From Paenibacillus ginsengarvi (lineage in GTDB: Bacteria > Bacillota > Bacilli > Paenibacillales > NBRC-103111), in assembly GCF_003626695.1 (NCBI RefSeq), contig NZ_RBAH01000002.1, positions 1 through 64,000 of the forward strand: a stretch of DNA of 64,000 nucleotides. Reading direction: 5' to 3'. How positions within the stretch are numbered: the first letter of the stretch is position 1; the number at the start of each line of letters is the position of its first letter. This document shows, one piece after another, positions 32,452-40,551 of the stretch. The notes beneath the pieces were generated by a model, which saw nothing but the letters and a program-made list of their open reading frames with translations, was not told the DNA's origin and searched no databases. Made by a program: the position numbers and the translations under genes.

Positions 32452-33797
32452 GAAATGGGAGTGTGAAGAGAGTGGCGAAAACGGTTGTAACCGCGGCTTT
32501 GTCGGCTTTATTCATAGTAGCTGCGGCGACGGGATGCAGCGGAGGAAACAACGGCTCGGAGGGTGCCAATGAGCCGGCAATCGTTAAGGAGACGAAGCCC
32601 CTTGCCGCAGAAAACATAACGCTCAAAATTGCGATGAACTTCGGCGGTTATTTGACGGACGACGAGTTTGCTAAATTTGTCGTCGATCCGGTCAAAAAGC
32701 GGTACCCGAACATAACGATCCAAAAAGTCACGATGGATGCCGAGGCGAACAAGTTGGATAAAATCGTCGCGTCGGGCAACATTCCGGATATTGTCATTTA
32801 CGCCGGTCCGCTGATCGATCAATTGACCGATCTCGCCCTTGACATGAATCTCGAGCCGCTCATCCAGAAGCATAACTTCGATTTGAACCGGTTCGAGAAG
32901 GTGACGCTCGATTCGATTAAGGTGGCAAGCCGGAAAGACTATTTGATTGCGATTCCCTACACGATGCATTTCAACGCCAACTATTACAATAAAGATATTT
33001 TCGATAAGTTCGGTGCATCTTATCCGAAGGACGGAATGACCTGGGAGCAGACGACGGATTTGGCTAAGCGTGTGACGAGGCAGGACAGCGGGGTTCAGTA
33101 TAGGGGGATGGAGCCTGATTATGTATACCGGGTCGCGTCCGCCTTGGCGCTTCCGATAATTGACGACAAGACGTCGAAAGCTTCGATCAATACGACCCCG
33201 TGGCGGAACGTGTTCGAAACGGTGAAGAATATATACGACATTCCAGGCAATTCCAAGCTGCAATATGCCGGCACCGGCCAGGATGCGTTCGTCAAGGATA
33301 AAACGATTGCGATGCTGCCGAGCTTGAATTTGCTCGCAAAGCTGTCACAGGCGAAAGATTTGAACTGGGACATGGTTACATATCCTTCGTTCCCGGAAGC
33401 GCCGGCAACGGGTACGGCAATCGACGAGCATTTCATGCTCATTACGACAAACAGCAAATATAAGGATGAAGCGTTAAAGGTAATCATGACGATTACGTCC
33501 GACGAAGTGCAGAAGGATATGGTCCAAAATGGCAAAAACACAGTTCTGAAAGACGAAAAGATCAAGGCTGAATTCGGGAAAAATTTGCCCTTCCTGACCG
33601 GTAAAAACATTCAGGTCATTTCAAGAACGAAGCCGGCTATTGCAACCGCGAGCACGAAGGACATGAGCTATGCCAGGGAACGGGTGCTTAAAGCGATGGA
33701 GTCATTTGTCAAAGGGGAGGAAGCGGACGTCAACACGGCACTCCGCAAAGCGGAAGAGGATATTAACAAGACGATTGAGGCGAATAAGGGGAAATGA
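32448..33797 (+). CDS. Second solute-binding lipoprotein
   Basis: 449 residues if started at the GTG overlapping the preceding stop; a GTG at 32472 behind GGGAG is an alternative that would still keep the signal. The lipoprotein signal (AALSALFIVAAATGC) gives an acylated Cys near 29. The mature protein is a paralogue of the upstream gene: MNFGGYLTDDEFAKFVVDP, IPYTMHFNANYYNKDIFDKF and GMTWEQTTDLAKRVTRQ. It belongs to family 1 extracellular binding proteins. It is the last gene before a convergent GntR-SBP regulator; a stem-loop separates the two. No membrane subunits follow. Confidence 0.9.
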   Translation: MRNGSVKRVAKTVVTAALSALFIVAAATGCSGGNNGSEGANEPAIVKETKPLAAENITLKIAMNFGGYLTDDEFAKFVVDPVKKRYPNITIQKVTMDAEANKLDKIVASGNIPDIVIYAGPLIDQLTDLALDMNLEPLIQKHNFDLNRFEKVTLDSIKVASRKDYLIAIPYTMHFNANYYNKDIFDKFGASYPKDGMTWEQTTDLAKRVTRQDSGVQYRGMEPDYVYRVASALALPIIDDKTSKASINTTPWRNVFETVKNIYDIPGNSKLQYAGTGQDAFVKDKTIAMLPSLNLLAKLSQAKDLNWDMVTYPSFPEAPATGTAIDEHFMLITTNSKYKDEALKVIMTITSDEVQKDMVQNGKNTVLKDEKIKAEFGKNLPFLTGKNIQVISRTKPAIATASTKDMSYARERVLKAMESFVKGEEADVNTALRKAEEDINKTIEANKGK

Positions 33798-33827
33798 CGG
33801 CGTCCTGAACAAGGAAGCCGCGCAGCC

Positions 33828-33854
33828 GGCCCTGACGGTGGATCGATCAGGGCC
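33828..33854 (+). terminator. Stem-loop between convergent genes
   Basis: GGCCCTGA (33828) pairs with TCAGGGCC (33847). There is no T-run on either side, so this may be only a weak or factor-dependent terminator for the binding-protein operon and the convergent regulator. Confidence 0.4.
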
Positions 33855-33869
33855 CCGGAAGCAGGAACG

Positions 33870-35264
33870 TTAGGAACCGGCCTGCAGCTTGTCTTCGATC
33901 CGGCGAAGCACCGTTTCCAGATCGTCCAGTTGGGACCAGTAAAATTTCAGCTCGCGGCGCATGTCTAGCAAGTCGTTGTATGTCGCTCCCATATCAGAGT
34001 GAAACCGGTAGGAAGGAATGATTTCACGGAACAGGTCGAACCGGTGCGGGCGGTTGCCGGCGAAATCTTCTCCCGTCCATTCCGCGGCCGATTTAAGGCT
34101 CGGTATGCTGAGTGTATGCTTCCTAATGAATTGCTGGGTTTGGTGAGACAGCATGTAGTCGACGAACAGCCTTGCGGCCAACTTTTGCTTGGATTCCCGG
34201 CTAATGCCGAGCGAGATGATGCCGAGCAACGTTTTCGGCTCCGCTATATTCGGTACGGGGGATATGTCGTATTCGAACGGTGCATCGCGGAACGCGTTCA
34301 AGCTGTTGTACGTTGCGAGGATGATCGATACTTTCTCCTTCAGGAACAAGAGCTGAACGTCCCGGTCGTCGTCCGACGAATAAGAGAGGAACGCTTCTCG
34401 GTCTTGAACGACATTTGTACATATTTCCAAAGCTTCCTTCAACTTGAGATCGTCCAACTTATATTTGCCGTGCTCGTCGCGCTGAAAAACGACTCCGTTC
34501 TGAAGCAGAAACAACGGCCAACGGTTTTCGGAAAACAAGTGGAAATAAACCCCGAACCGGTCGGTCGCTTTCGACAGCTTGGCACCCGTCCTGCGCAGAT
34601 CGTCCCATGTCCAGCTGCTGTCCGGCTCCGGCAAGGAGAGCTCCCGGAAATGGTCTTTGTTATAGCACAGGATGACCGGAGTAAAAACGAACGGCTGAGC
34701 ATATAAGCGATCGTGTTTGACGAACGGCTTCGTCAGAAACGGATAGATTCCTTCCTTCCATTCCTGCGGCTCTAGCACTTCCGATACCTGGTCGGCATCG
34801 CCCATGACCTCGAAATCGGTAACGTTGACGGTCATCACGTCGATTCCGTCCTCCAGCATCCGCTTCGTTTCGATCTCGCGATTGCGATTGTAATAATATT
34901 TTTTCACCGGTTTGACTCGAATGTTGGGATAAGCTTCGTGGAAAGCGCCGAGCATTTCTGTAATTCGAATTTCTTCATCCAGACTGGCGTAGTAGCCGAA
35001 ATGGATCGTTACCGTTTCCTGGCGGTAAGGTTTTGCCACTTTCGTCCCGATTCGCGGAATTTTCTCGATGTAGCCTTCGTTTGCGAGCACGTCGAGCCCT
35101 TTCCGGACCGTATTTTTACTCAGCTCGTATTGTTCGCACAGATCGAGCTCGGATGGCAGGAAATCTCCTTCGGCTCGTTTGCCGGTAATAATCTCATCCC
35201 TCAAAGTGGAGATTAGCAGTTCGATTCTGGATCTCGAGGTGGTGCGTCGTAATTTCGAATCCAT
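33870..35264 (-). CDS. GntR-type regulator fused to a solute-binding domain
   Basis: 464 residues from an ATG after CGGAGGA. Residues 10-80 are a GntR winged helix (GKRAEGDFLPSELDLCEQYE, SKNTVRKGLDVLANEGYIEK). Residues 88-420 form a family 1 solute-binding fold without any signal peptide (ITEMLGAFHEAYPNIRVKPV, FTPVILCYNKDHFRELSLPE, SWTWDDLRRTGAKLSKAT), and a coiled-coil-like helix ends it. The binding fold is therefore cytosolic and likely senses an imported sugar to control DNA binding. It is convergent with the two binding-protein genes and divergent from the beta-helix gene at 35414, either of which it may control. A decayed copy lies at 30181-30703. Confidence 0.9.
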   Translation of the reverse strand: MDSKLRRTTSRSRIELLISTLRDEIITGKRAEGDFLPSELDLCEQYELSKNTVRKGLDVLANEGYIEKIPRIGTKVAKPYRQETVTIHFGYYASLDEEIRITEMLGAFHEAYPNIRVKPVKKYYYNRNREIETKRMLEDGIDVMTVNVTDFEVMGDADQVSEVLEPQEWKEGIYPFLTKPFVKHDRLYAQPFVFTPVILCYNKDHFRELSLPEPDSSWTWDDLRRTGAKLSKATDRFGVYFHLFSENRWPLFLLQNGVVFQRDEHGKYKLDDLKLKEALEICTNVVQDREAFLSYSSDDDRDVQLLFLKEKVSIILATYNSLNAFRDAPFEYDISPVPNIAEPKTLLGIISLGISRESKQKLAARLFVDYMLSHQTQQFIRKHTLSIPSLKSAAEWTGEDFAGNRPHRFDLFREIIPSYRFHSDMGATYNDLLDMRRELKFYWSQLDDLETVLRRIEDKLQAGS

Positions 35265-35413
35265 AAGTCCTCCGTAGAATCGGCGTTATGTTGCCTGCTT
35301 TAGCTTATTTCTGGAAAGGTTTTATTCGATTATAGCAGAAGCGTTGTTTGGTTGCTATCTGGTTCATTATGAATCGCAAATTGCAAGCAGATCGAATAGG
35401 AGGTAGATGTCCA

Positions 35414-36907
35414 ATGGGAGAATTGAATCGTTCCCGCAGGGATTTACTGGTGTCAGGCGCGAAGTTGGTCGCGGGTGCAGGGGTTGGATTGGCTGCAAGC
35501 GCAATGATTTCTCCGGCAGCATTCGCTGCCGAAATTCCCGCTCCATTACAGCAGTTCGCAGTTGACCCCGGCATGGGCTTTCTATGTAATGTCAAAGCCG
35601 CTCCGTATAATGCCAAAGGTGACGGAGTGACCGACGATACGGATGCGTTCGAAGCGGCGTTGAGCACGCTCGAGTCAAACACGGGGGGAGTGTTATACAT
35701 TCCGGCTGGAACGTATATTCTCCGCTATGTGAAGCTGAGATCGAGAGTCGTGCTGCGCGGGGACGGGAATGCGTCTGCGTTGAGGCTGAAAACCAATACA
35801 AATACGAACTTGGTCATATTAAAGGATGATTCGGTTGTCCAAGTCGGAATTATGGATCTCGCAATTGACGGAAACAAAGATGGCAATACGACCGGCAACG
35901 GGATTTTCCTAAAAAAAACGACCTATTTGGCAAAACCGGTTTATGCGTATCAATCGAATCGGAGCGATTTGAATTCGTTCATACACAACGTGCTTATATA
36001 CAACTGTGCGGAAAATGGGATAGCGATTGATTATACACAGACGGATTTCGTGAATGTTCGTGCCCTACACATGAGCGACTTGCACGTATGGGGTTGTAAA
36101 AGGGCAGGCTTTACGGCGAAATCGATGACCGACTGCAAAATAACGAATTCGGTATTCAACTCGAACGCCATGTACGGCGTATATATCGAAGGCGGAGCTA
36201 ACAACCACTATGTCAACGTGAAGACTTTCTACAACGGGCTGAGCGATCCGAACAACTTGGGGAGTTTTTATTTTAAAGATAGCGGTCGGTCGACTCTCGT
36301 TTCATGCGAAGCCCAGGAGGAATACAAGCATGGATTCATGCTGGACGGCTGCACGATGTTCAATATCGTTTCGTCGGTAGCGGATTCGAATGGTCAGGAG
36401 AACTCTACTTGTGCCGGCTTTTATTTAAAAGGCTGCAAGAGGTGCTCCCTAAACGGCTGCGCCGTCACTTCTTTCCACACTCCCAGCTGGCAAGGAATCG
36501 GAGTGAAGTTGGAAAACGCGGAATCCATTTATGGAACCGTCATTGCATGGAATCAGCTGAATAACAAAACGTTTGAAGTTAACGGTACCGTAACCGACAT
36601 CGGGCTTCAGGTCAACGGAAAGTATATCATCGAGCCGACGGTACTTACACTGGGAACGCATAACCTATGGGTCGACCAGACGGGCAGGCTCAGAATGAAA
36701 AACGGCGCACCCACCAGCGATACGGATGGAACGATCGTTGGTCCGACTGATGCTGGCGGCGGTACCGGGAATGGCAATGACCCTGACAACGGAAATGGAA
36801 GTAACCCGGGTAACGGCGGTGCTCCTGGTAACGGCAATGGCAATGGGAATATAGACGGAAATAATAACAAAAGTTCGACTAAATGGCAGTGGCTGTGGCA
36901 ATGGTGA
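35414..36907 (+). CDS. Tat-exported right-handed beta-helix protein
   Basis: 497 residues from the ATG nine bases after AGGAGGT. A twin-arginine signal (SRRDLLVSGAKLVAGAG) ends at a likely cleavage after AFA. Residues 45-430 have the pectate-lyase-3 type beta-helix opening (YNAKGDGVTDDTDAFEAAL, GGVLYIPAGTYIL) and parallel repeats (NCAENGIAIDYTQ, SNAMYGVYIEGGAN). The end is Gly/Asn-rich with repeated GNGN and a striking Trp-rich tail (KWQWLWQW). Such proteins cleave or bind polysaccharides; no catalytic set is certain. It is divergent from the GntR-SBP regulator and followed 47 bases on by two oxidoreductase genes, so the three probably form one operon. Confidence 0.88.
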   Translation: MGELNRSRRDLLVSGAKLVAGAGVGLAASAMISPAAFAAEIPAPLQQFAVDPGMGFLCNVKAAPYNAKGDGVTDDTDAFEAALSTLESNTGGVLYIPAGTYILRYVKLRSRVVLRGDGNASALRLKTNTNTNLVILKDDSVVQVGIMDLAIDGNKDGNTTGNGIFLKKTTYLAKPVYAYQSNRSDLNSFIHNVLIYNCAENGIAIDYTQTDFVNVRALHMSDLHVWGCKRAGFTAKSMTDCKITNSVFNSNAMYGVYIEGGANNHYVNVKTFYNGLSDPNNLGSFYFKDSGRSTLVSCEAQEEYKHGFMLDGCTMFNIVSSVADSNGQENSTCAGFYLKGCKRCSLNGCAVTSFHTPSWQGIGVKLENAESIYGTVIAWNQLNNKTFEVNGTVTDIGLQVNGKYIIEPTVLTLGTHNLWVDQTGRLRMKNGAPTSDTDGTIVGPTDAGGGTGNGNDPDNGNGSNPGNGGAPGNGNGNGNIDGNNNKSSTKWQWLWQW

Positions 36908-36954
36908 GCAGCGGCAGTTGGAACAACAAGAAATGACGAGGAGGCATGTAAGCT

Positions 36955-37962
36955 ATGAAAGTCGCGGTTATTGGGTGCGGAACGATGGGGGAGGCGCATG
37001 CGCGGGAATGGATTCGCATACACGGTGTGCATTTGGCCGGGGTATGCGACCCGATCGCGGAAAAGGCGGCCAAAGTGGCGGGGGTATGCCGTACGGACGC
37101 CTTCTGCTCCTTCGACGAGATGATGTCCACCGTGAAACCCGATGTGGTCGACATCTGCTTGCCGACCCATATGCATAAGGAATATACGGTAAGAGCGGCC
37201 GAACTCGGCAAGCACGTCATCTGCGAAAAGCCGATTTCCAATACGGTCGCCGACGGGCTGGAGATGATAGATGCCTGCAAGCGTCATGGGGTCGGCTTGT
37301 ATATAGGACACGTTACGAGATTCGGGCGGCAGTATTCGGATGCGCATAAAAAGATTAAGTCCGGGGCTATCGGCAACGTTGGCATCGCCCATACGCGGAG
37401 ATACGGCGGATATCCCGGCATACGTAAGGAATGGTACGCCGACCGCAAGCTGAGCGGCGGAGTAATCATGGATCTGATGATCCACGATATCGACTTTGTT
37501 TGCTGGGTGCTCGGCGACGTACAGTCCGTATTCGCACAAGCGGCCGGTACGGATCGAATGGAATATGCGCTTGTTACGCTTCGATTCGAGAACGGTGCGA
37601 TCGCCAATCTCGAAAGCATGTGGGGGTACACCGGACCGTTCACCACAAGATTCGAGTTTGCCGGCAGCGAAGGGCTCATTCGCAGCCATAGTGACGAATC
37701 CGGCACGCTCACGCTTCACACCGCCACTAATAAAGGCCATGCGGAGCAAGTAGACCGCTACATTAACCAGCACTGGGAGCTCATGCACTTTATCGACTGC
37801 ATTCGATCGGGCAACCAGGCGGTTATTGCTCCAGAGGAGGCGCTCCGCAATGTAGAAATCGCCCATGCCGCCTTGCAGTCGATCGAAACGGGCAAGCGAG
37901 TCGTAGTGTCCGATCAGATGATACCGGCAAAGCATGCGATCAGCAAGGAGGCGGGAGCATGA
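36955..37962 (+). CDS. Gfo/Idh/MocA-family oxidoreductase
   Basis: 335 residues, ATG 9-10 bases after GAGGAGG. Intact nucleotide-binding motif VIGCGTMGEAHA and the signature CEKPISN with its Lys; the second domain includes GGVIMDLMIHDIDFVCWVLG with the catalytic-region His. A cytosolic NAD(P)-dependent sugar or cyclitol dehydrogenase is expected. It overlaps the next, related gene by four bases (ATGA) and follows the beta-helix gene, so the set may oxidise or epimerise products released outside the cell. Substrate unknown. Confidence 0.9.
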   Translation: MKVAVIGCGTMGEAHAREWIRIHGVHLAGVCDPIAEKAAKVAGVCRTDAFCSFDEMMSTVKPDVVDICLPTHMHKEYTVRAAELGKHVICEKPISNTVADGLEMIDACKRHGVGLYIGHVTRFGRQYSDAHKKIKSGAIGNVGIAHTRRYGGYPGIRKEWYADRKLSGGVIMDLMIHDIDFVCWVLGDVQSVFAQAAGTDRMEYALVTLRFENGAIANLESMWGYTGPFTTRFEFAGSEGLIRSHSDESGTLTLHTATNKGHAEQVDRYINQHWELMHFIDCIRSGNQAVIAPEEALRNVEIAHAALQSIETGKRVVVSDQMIPAKHAISKEAGA

Positions 37963-38948
37963 ACAAGTTGAAAGTCGGCATTCTCGGTTTTGCCTACTTT
38001 TCTCATGCAAGGACTGCTTTGCATATTTTGCAGCGGATGCCGGAAGTGGAGGTGGTCGGAGTTTCCCATCATGACCGGGGCCGCGTAGTACTGATGCTGG
38101 AGCAATGCGGTGTGCCCTTCTACGAACAATACGGCGAGCTGTTGAGTACAGAGCTGGACGCCGTGCTGGTCTGCTCGGAAAATGTGCATCATGCCGAAAT
38201 GACGCTGGCCGCGATCCGCGCCGGGAAGCACGTGCTATGCGAAAAGCCGTTGGGTGTAGCCTCGGACGAGATGCGGCAGATGGTTGTCGAGGCTAAGGAG
38301 AACGGAGTGCGGCTGATGACGATGCTGACCGGCTGCTTCCACCCTGCCGTTATGGAAGCGAAGCGCTTGATTGACAGCGGGAAAATAGGTCGTGTCGTCG
38401 CGCTTAAAGGTACGAATCGCGGAAAATTTCCGGGGGGCTGGTATACTATCCCGGAGCTGTCCGGGGGCGGTGCGATTATCGATCACGCTGTACATGTCAC
38501 CGGTGTCATGAATCTGCTGACTGGGTCTAAGGCGAAAGCAGTGTATGCCGAAGGCGGCACGTTCTTTCGCGAGCTGAATGCAGAGGACGGCGGGATTGTG
38601 CACGTTACATTCGAGAACGGCGCAATCGCCGTCATCGACCCCAGTTGGTCACGGTGCGATTCGTTTCCGTTCGACGTCGATTTCACCGCTCAGGTAATCG
38701 GTACCGAAGGGGTTCTAGCGCTCGATTGCTTCAACCAGAAGACGGAAAACTACTTGGATCGTACGCCGCGAGCGGAGTGGGACTATTACGGAGACAGTAC
38801 GTATGAGCTTATGATCGAGGACTTCGTTCGCGCGGTTCGCGATGGAACAGACGGGCAAGTGACGGGAGAAGATGGCTTGAACGCTTCACTAGTCGCCTTG
38901 GCTGCCTACAAATCAATGAAGCGCGGAGAGATGGTCACGGTCGATTGA
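37959..38948 (+). CDS. Gfo/Idh/MocA-family oxidoreductase, atypical N terminus
   Basis: 329 residues overlapping the preceding stop by ATGA. The family signature CEKPLGV and the active-site region GGGAIIDHAVHVTGVMNLL are present. The first motif reads VGILGFAYFSHA instead of the normal GxGxxG, so the usual third glycine and small residue are replaced, which may change cofactor binding. The rest of the Rossmann domain (LDAVLVCSENVHHAEMTLAA) is normal. It is followed by a terminator. Possibly a partner of the upstream paralogue. Confidence 0.88.
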   Translation: MNKLKVGILGFAYFSHARTALHILQRMPEVEVVGVSHHDRGRVVLMLEQCGVPFYEQYGELLSTELDAVLVCSENVHHAEMTLAAIRAGKHVLCEKPLGVASDEMRQMVVEAKENGVRLMTMLTGCFHPAVMEAKRLIDSGKIGRVVALKGTNRGKFPGGWYTIPELSGGGAIIDHAVHVTGVMNLLTGSKAKAVYAEGGTFFRELNAEDGGIVHVTFENGAIAVIDPSWSRCDSFPFDVDFTAQVIGTEGVLALDCFNQKTENYLDRTPRAEWDYYGDSTYELMIEDFVRAVRDGTDGQVTGEDGLNASLVALAAYKSMKRGEMVTVD

Positions 38949-38970
38949 TCCGGCCGTGCGCCAAGAATAG

Positions 38971-39012
38971 AACAACCGGAGTTCGCCTGTGCGGCGTCTC
39001 TGGTTGTTTTTT
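38971..39012 (+). terminator. Intrinsic terminator after oxidoreductase operon
   Basis: AACAACCGGAG pairs with CTCTGGTTGTT (one bulge) and is followed by TTTT. It starts 23 bases after the 38948 stop. Confidence 0.75.
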
Positions 39013-39150
39013 GTTCGCAGAGAGGTAAGGAGTCGGCACGGAAATTTCGTGGCTGCAAGGAAAAAATCAATATGGAGGCGGAGGAAGCCGACAAATCGAT
39101 TCAGGAGCAAATCGCGAAGACGTAGAGGTGATTCGTTCCGTAAATACCAA

Positions 39151-39184
39151 AGCAGCTTGCCAGGTTGAGCCTGTGCAAGCTGCT
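39151..39184. terminator. Stem-loop between oxidoreductase and germination operons
   Basis: AGCAGCTTGC (39151) pairs perfectly with GCAAGCTGCT (39175), followed on the plus strand by CTTCTT. It may end the ger operon read from the minus strand or stray transcription on the plus strand. Between 39013 and 39150 I see only a 19-codon C-terminal-like fragment (from 39072) and no gene. Confidence 0.5.
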
Positions 39185-39194
39185 CTTCTTATAC

Positions 39195-40295
39195 CTAACC
39201 GGAAGGACTACGCAGCTTGCGTAGTTTGGCGATAACAAGCAGCAGTACCGGCAGCAGAAAGCCGAATGTAGCAATATAGGGCGGCCATATTTTCGAATCC
39301 CACCAGGAACGGTAAGCGGTATCCGGGTATTCCATAAGTGATAGTACGACCATCATGACTCCAATCGGCAACACCAGCAGCCGTTCGTTCTCTATTCGCA
39401 AAAGCTGGGCCATGCCTTTGATCCCCGCATAAAAATAAAGAATCAGCTTAAAGAAAAGAGAGATGATCCATATGGTAGCCATGATCACTTCAATGCGGGT
39501 TAAAACACCTGCGATATTGATTTTTTTGGCCAACTCATAACTCGGATAAGCCTGCTGCAGCGTGTTCTCTACACCGATGACGGATACGCAAACAACGGTC
39601 ATGATCAGTAAGAAACCTCCGCCAATGATCGTTCCCCCGTAGTAAGCTTTGGCCGCATGAGGGGAATCGGCAACCAATGGATACAGCATCAGTAAAACAA
39701 TGAGCGGCATTCCTGAAAAACTGACATAATCGAGGGCGGCCCCTAGTATCGATGAAGTGCCGGTGGCGAAAACCGGCCTGAGCTGCTCGAGCTTCATATT
39801 CGGTATCGAAAATAAAATCAGGAGAACGAACAAGACGACAAATAGCGCAAACAGCACCTCGGCCGCGCGGCCAAGCGTCGTAAGTCCCATGCGCATTCCC
39901 ATGCACACCACGACTGCGAACATAATGATCAAAACCTCCATAGGTGTCCGCATCATAATTTCTACAACCATAAACTCTCCCAAATAATACAGAAGCGAGG
40001 GACCAGCCAAGATTAATGTTGTTATGATGTAGAAAATGGAGGTAAGGGAGCCCAACCATTTCCCCAGCCATTTACGGTTCATCTCCACCAGCGTACAGCC
40101 AGGAGCTTCTCGTGCGAGAGCCAAATACATCCAGACGATTCCAAGAGTGGCGCACATGCCAATCAGGATGGAGATCCAGCCGCTCTGCTTAGCCGACGTC
40201 GCGGAGCTGAGCGGAATAAACAAGATCGAACTGCCGATCGTGAATAACGTAACGAACAGTGTAAATTGACGAATATTGATTTTGTCTTTACTCAT
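39195..40295 (-). CDS. GerB-family germinant receptor subunit
   Basis: 366 residues from the ATG after GGCGGGAGA. About ten transmembrane helices span the protein, opening with the family hallmark NIRQFTLFVTLFTIGSSILF. It belongs to the endospore germination permease (APC-like) family that forms the germinant-binding B subunit. It is the last gene of an A-C-D-B operon, 20 bases downstream of the small D-like gene. Receptor operons are usually read in the forespore by sigma-G; I did not identify that promoter with confidence. The germinant is unknown. Confidence 0.92.
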   Translation of the reverse strand: MSKDKINIRQFTLFVTLFTIGSSILFIPLSSATSAKQSGWISILIGMCATLGIVWMYLALAREAPGCTLVEMNRKWLGKWLGSLTSIFYIITTLILAGPSLLYYLGEFMVVEIMMRTPMEVLIIMFAVVVCMGMRMGLTTLGRAAEVLFALFVVLFVLLILFSIPNMKLEQLRPVFATGTSSILGAALDYVSFSGMPLIVLLMLYPLVADSPHAAKAYYGGTIIGGGFLLIMTVVCVSVIGVENTLQQAYPSYELAKKINIAGVLTRIEVIMATIWIISLFFKLILYFYAGIKGMAQLLRIENERLLVLPIGVMMVVLSLMEYPDTAYRSWWDSKIWPPYIATFGFLLPVLLLVIAKLRKLRSPSG

Positions 40296-40315
40296 GGTCT
40301 CCCGCCTTCCGAGGG

Positions 40316-40546
40316 TCAGCTCAGCTTGTTGTAAACCCAATCGCTAAGCGGTTTATACAAATAAGCGATCAAGTCCAGAGGATTGGGTAACGGAGCTCTG
40401 ACGCTTTTTGCAATTGCTAGCCCAAGTGCAAAAACAAGCGTGATTGCAAACGTCCATTTCTCTTTTTTGCTTCCTTTCTGCAAGAAAGGCATTTCGATCA
40501 ACAAGATAGCTGTCCCCGCTGCCAATATGCCAAACACAGCCAGCAT
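40316..40546 (-). CDS. Small two-helix protein of the germination operon (D-like)
   Basis: 76 residues, ATG after GAGGTAAGC. Two hydrophobic stretches, LAVFGILAAGTAILLI and FAITLVFALGLAIAKS, are joined by a basic loop and followed by a short amphipathic tail (NPLDLIAYLYKPLSDWVYN). Small two-helix D subunits are known to modulate GerA-type receptors in Bacillus, and this gene has the expected size, topology and place between the C and B genes, with gaps of 5 and 20 bases. The D assignment is by context and topology. Confidence 0.75.
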   Translation of the reverse strand: MLAVFGILAAGTAILLIEMPFLQKGSKKEKWTFAITLVFALGLAIAKSVRAPLPNPLDLIAYLYKPLSDWVYNKLS

Positions 40547-40551
40547 GAAGC

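Noticed and set aside
39072..39125. Short frame MEAEEADKSIQEQIAKT between the oxidoreductase and ger operons
   Set aside because: Too short and without a ribosome site; possibly a gene end remnant but not supportable.
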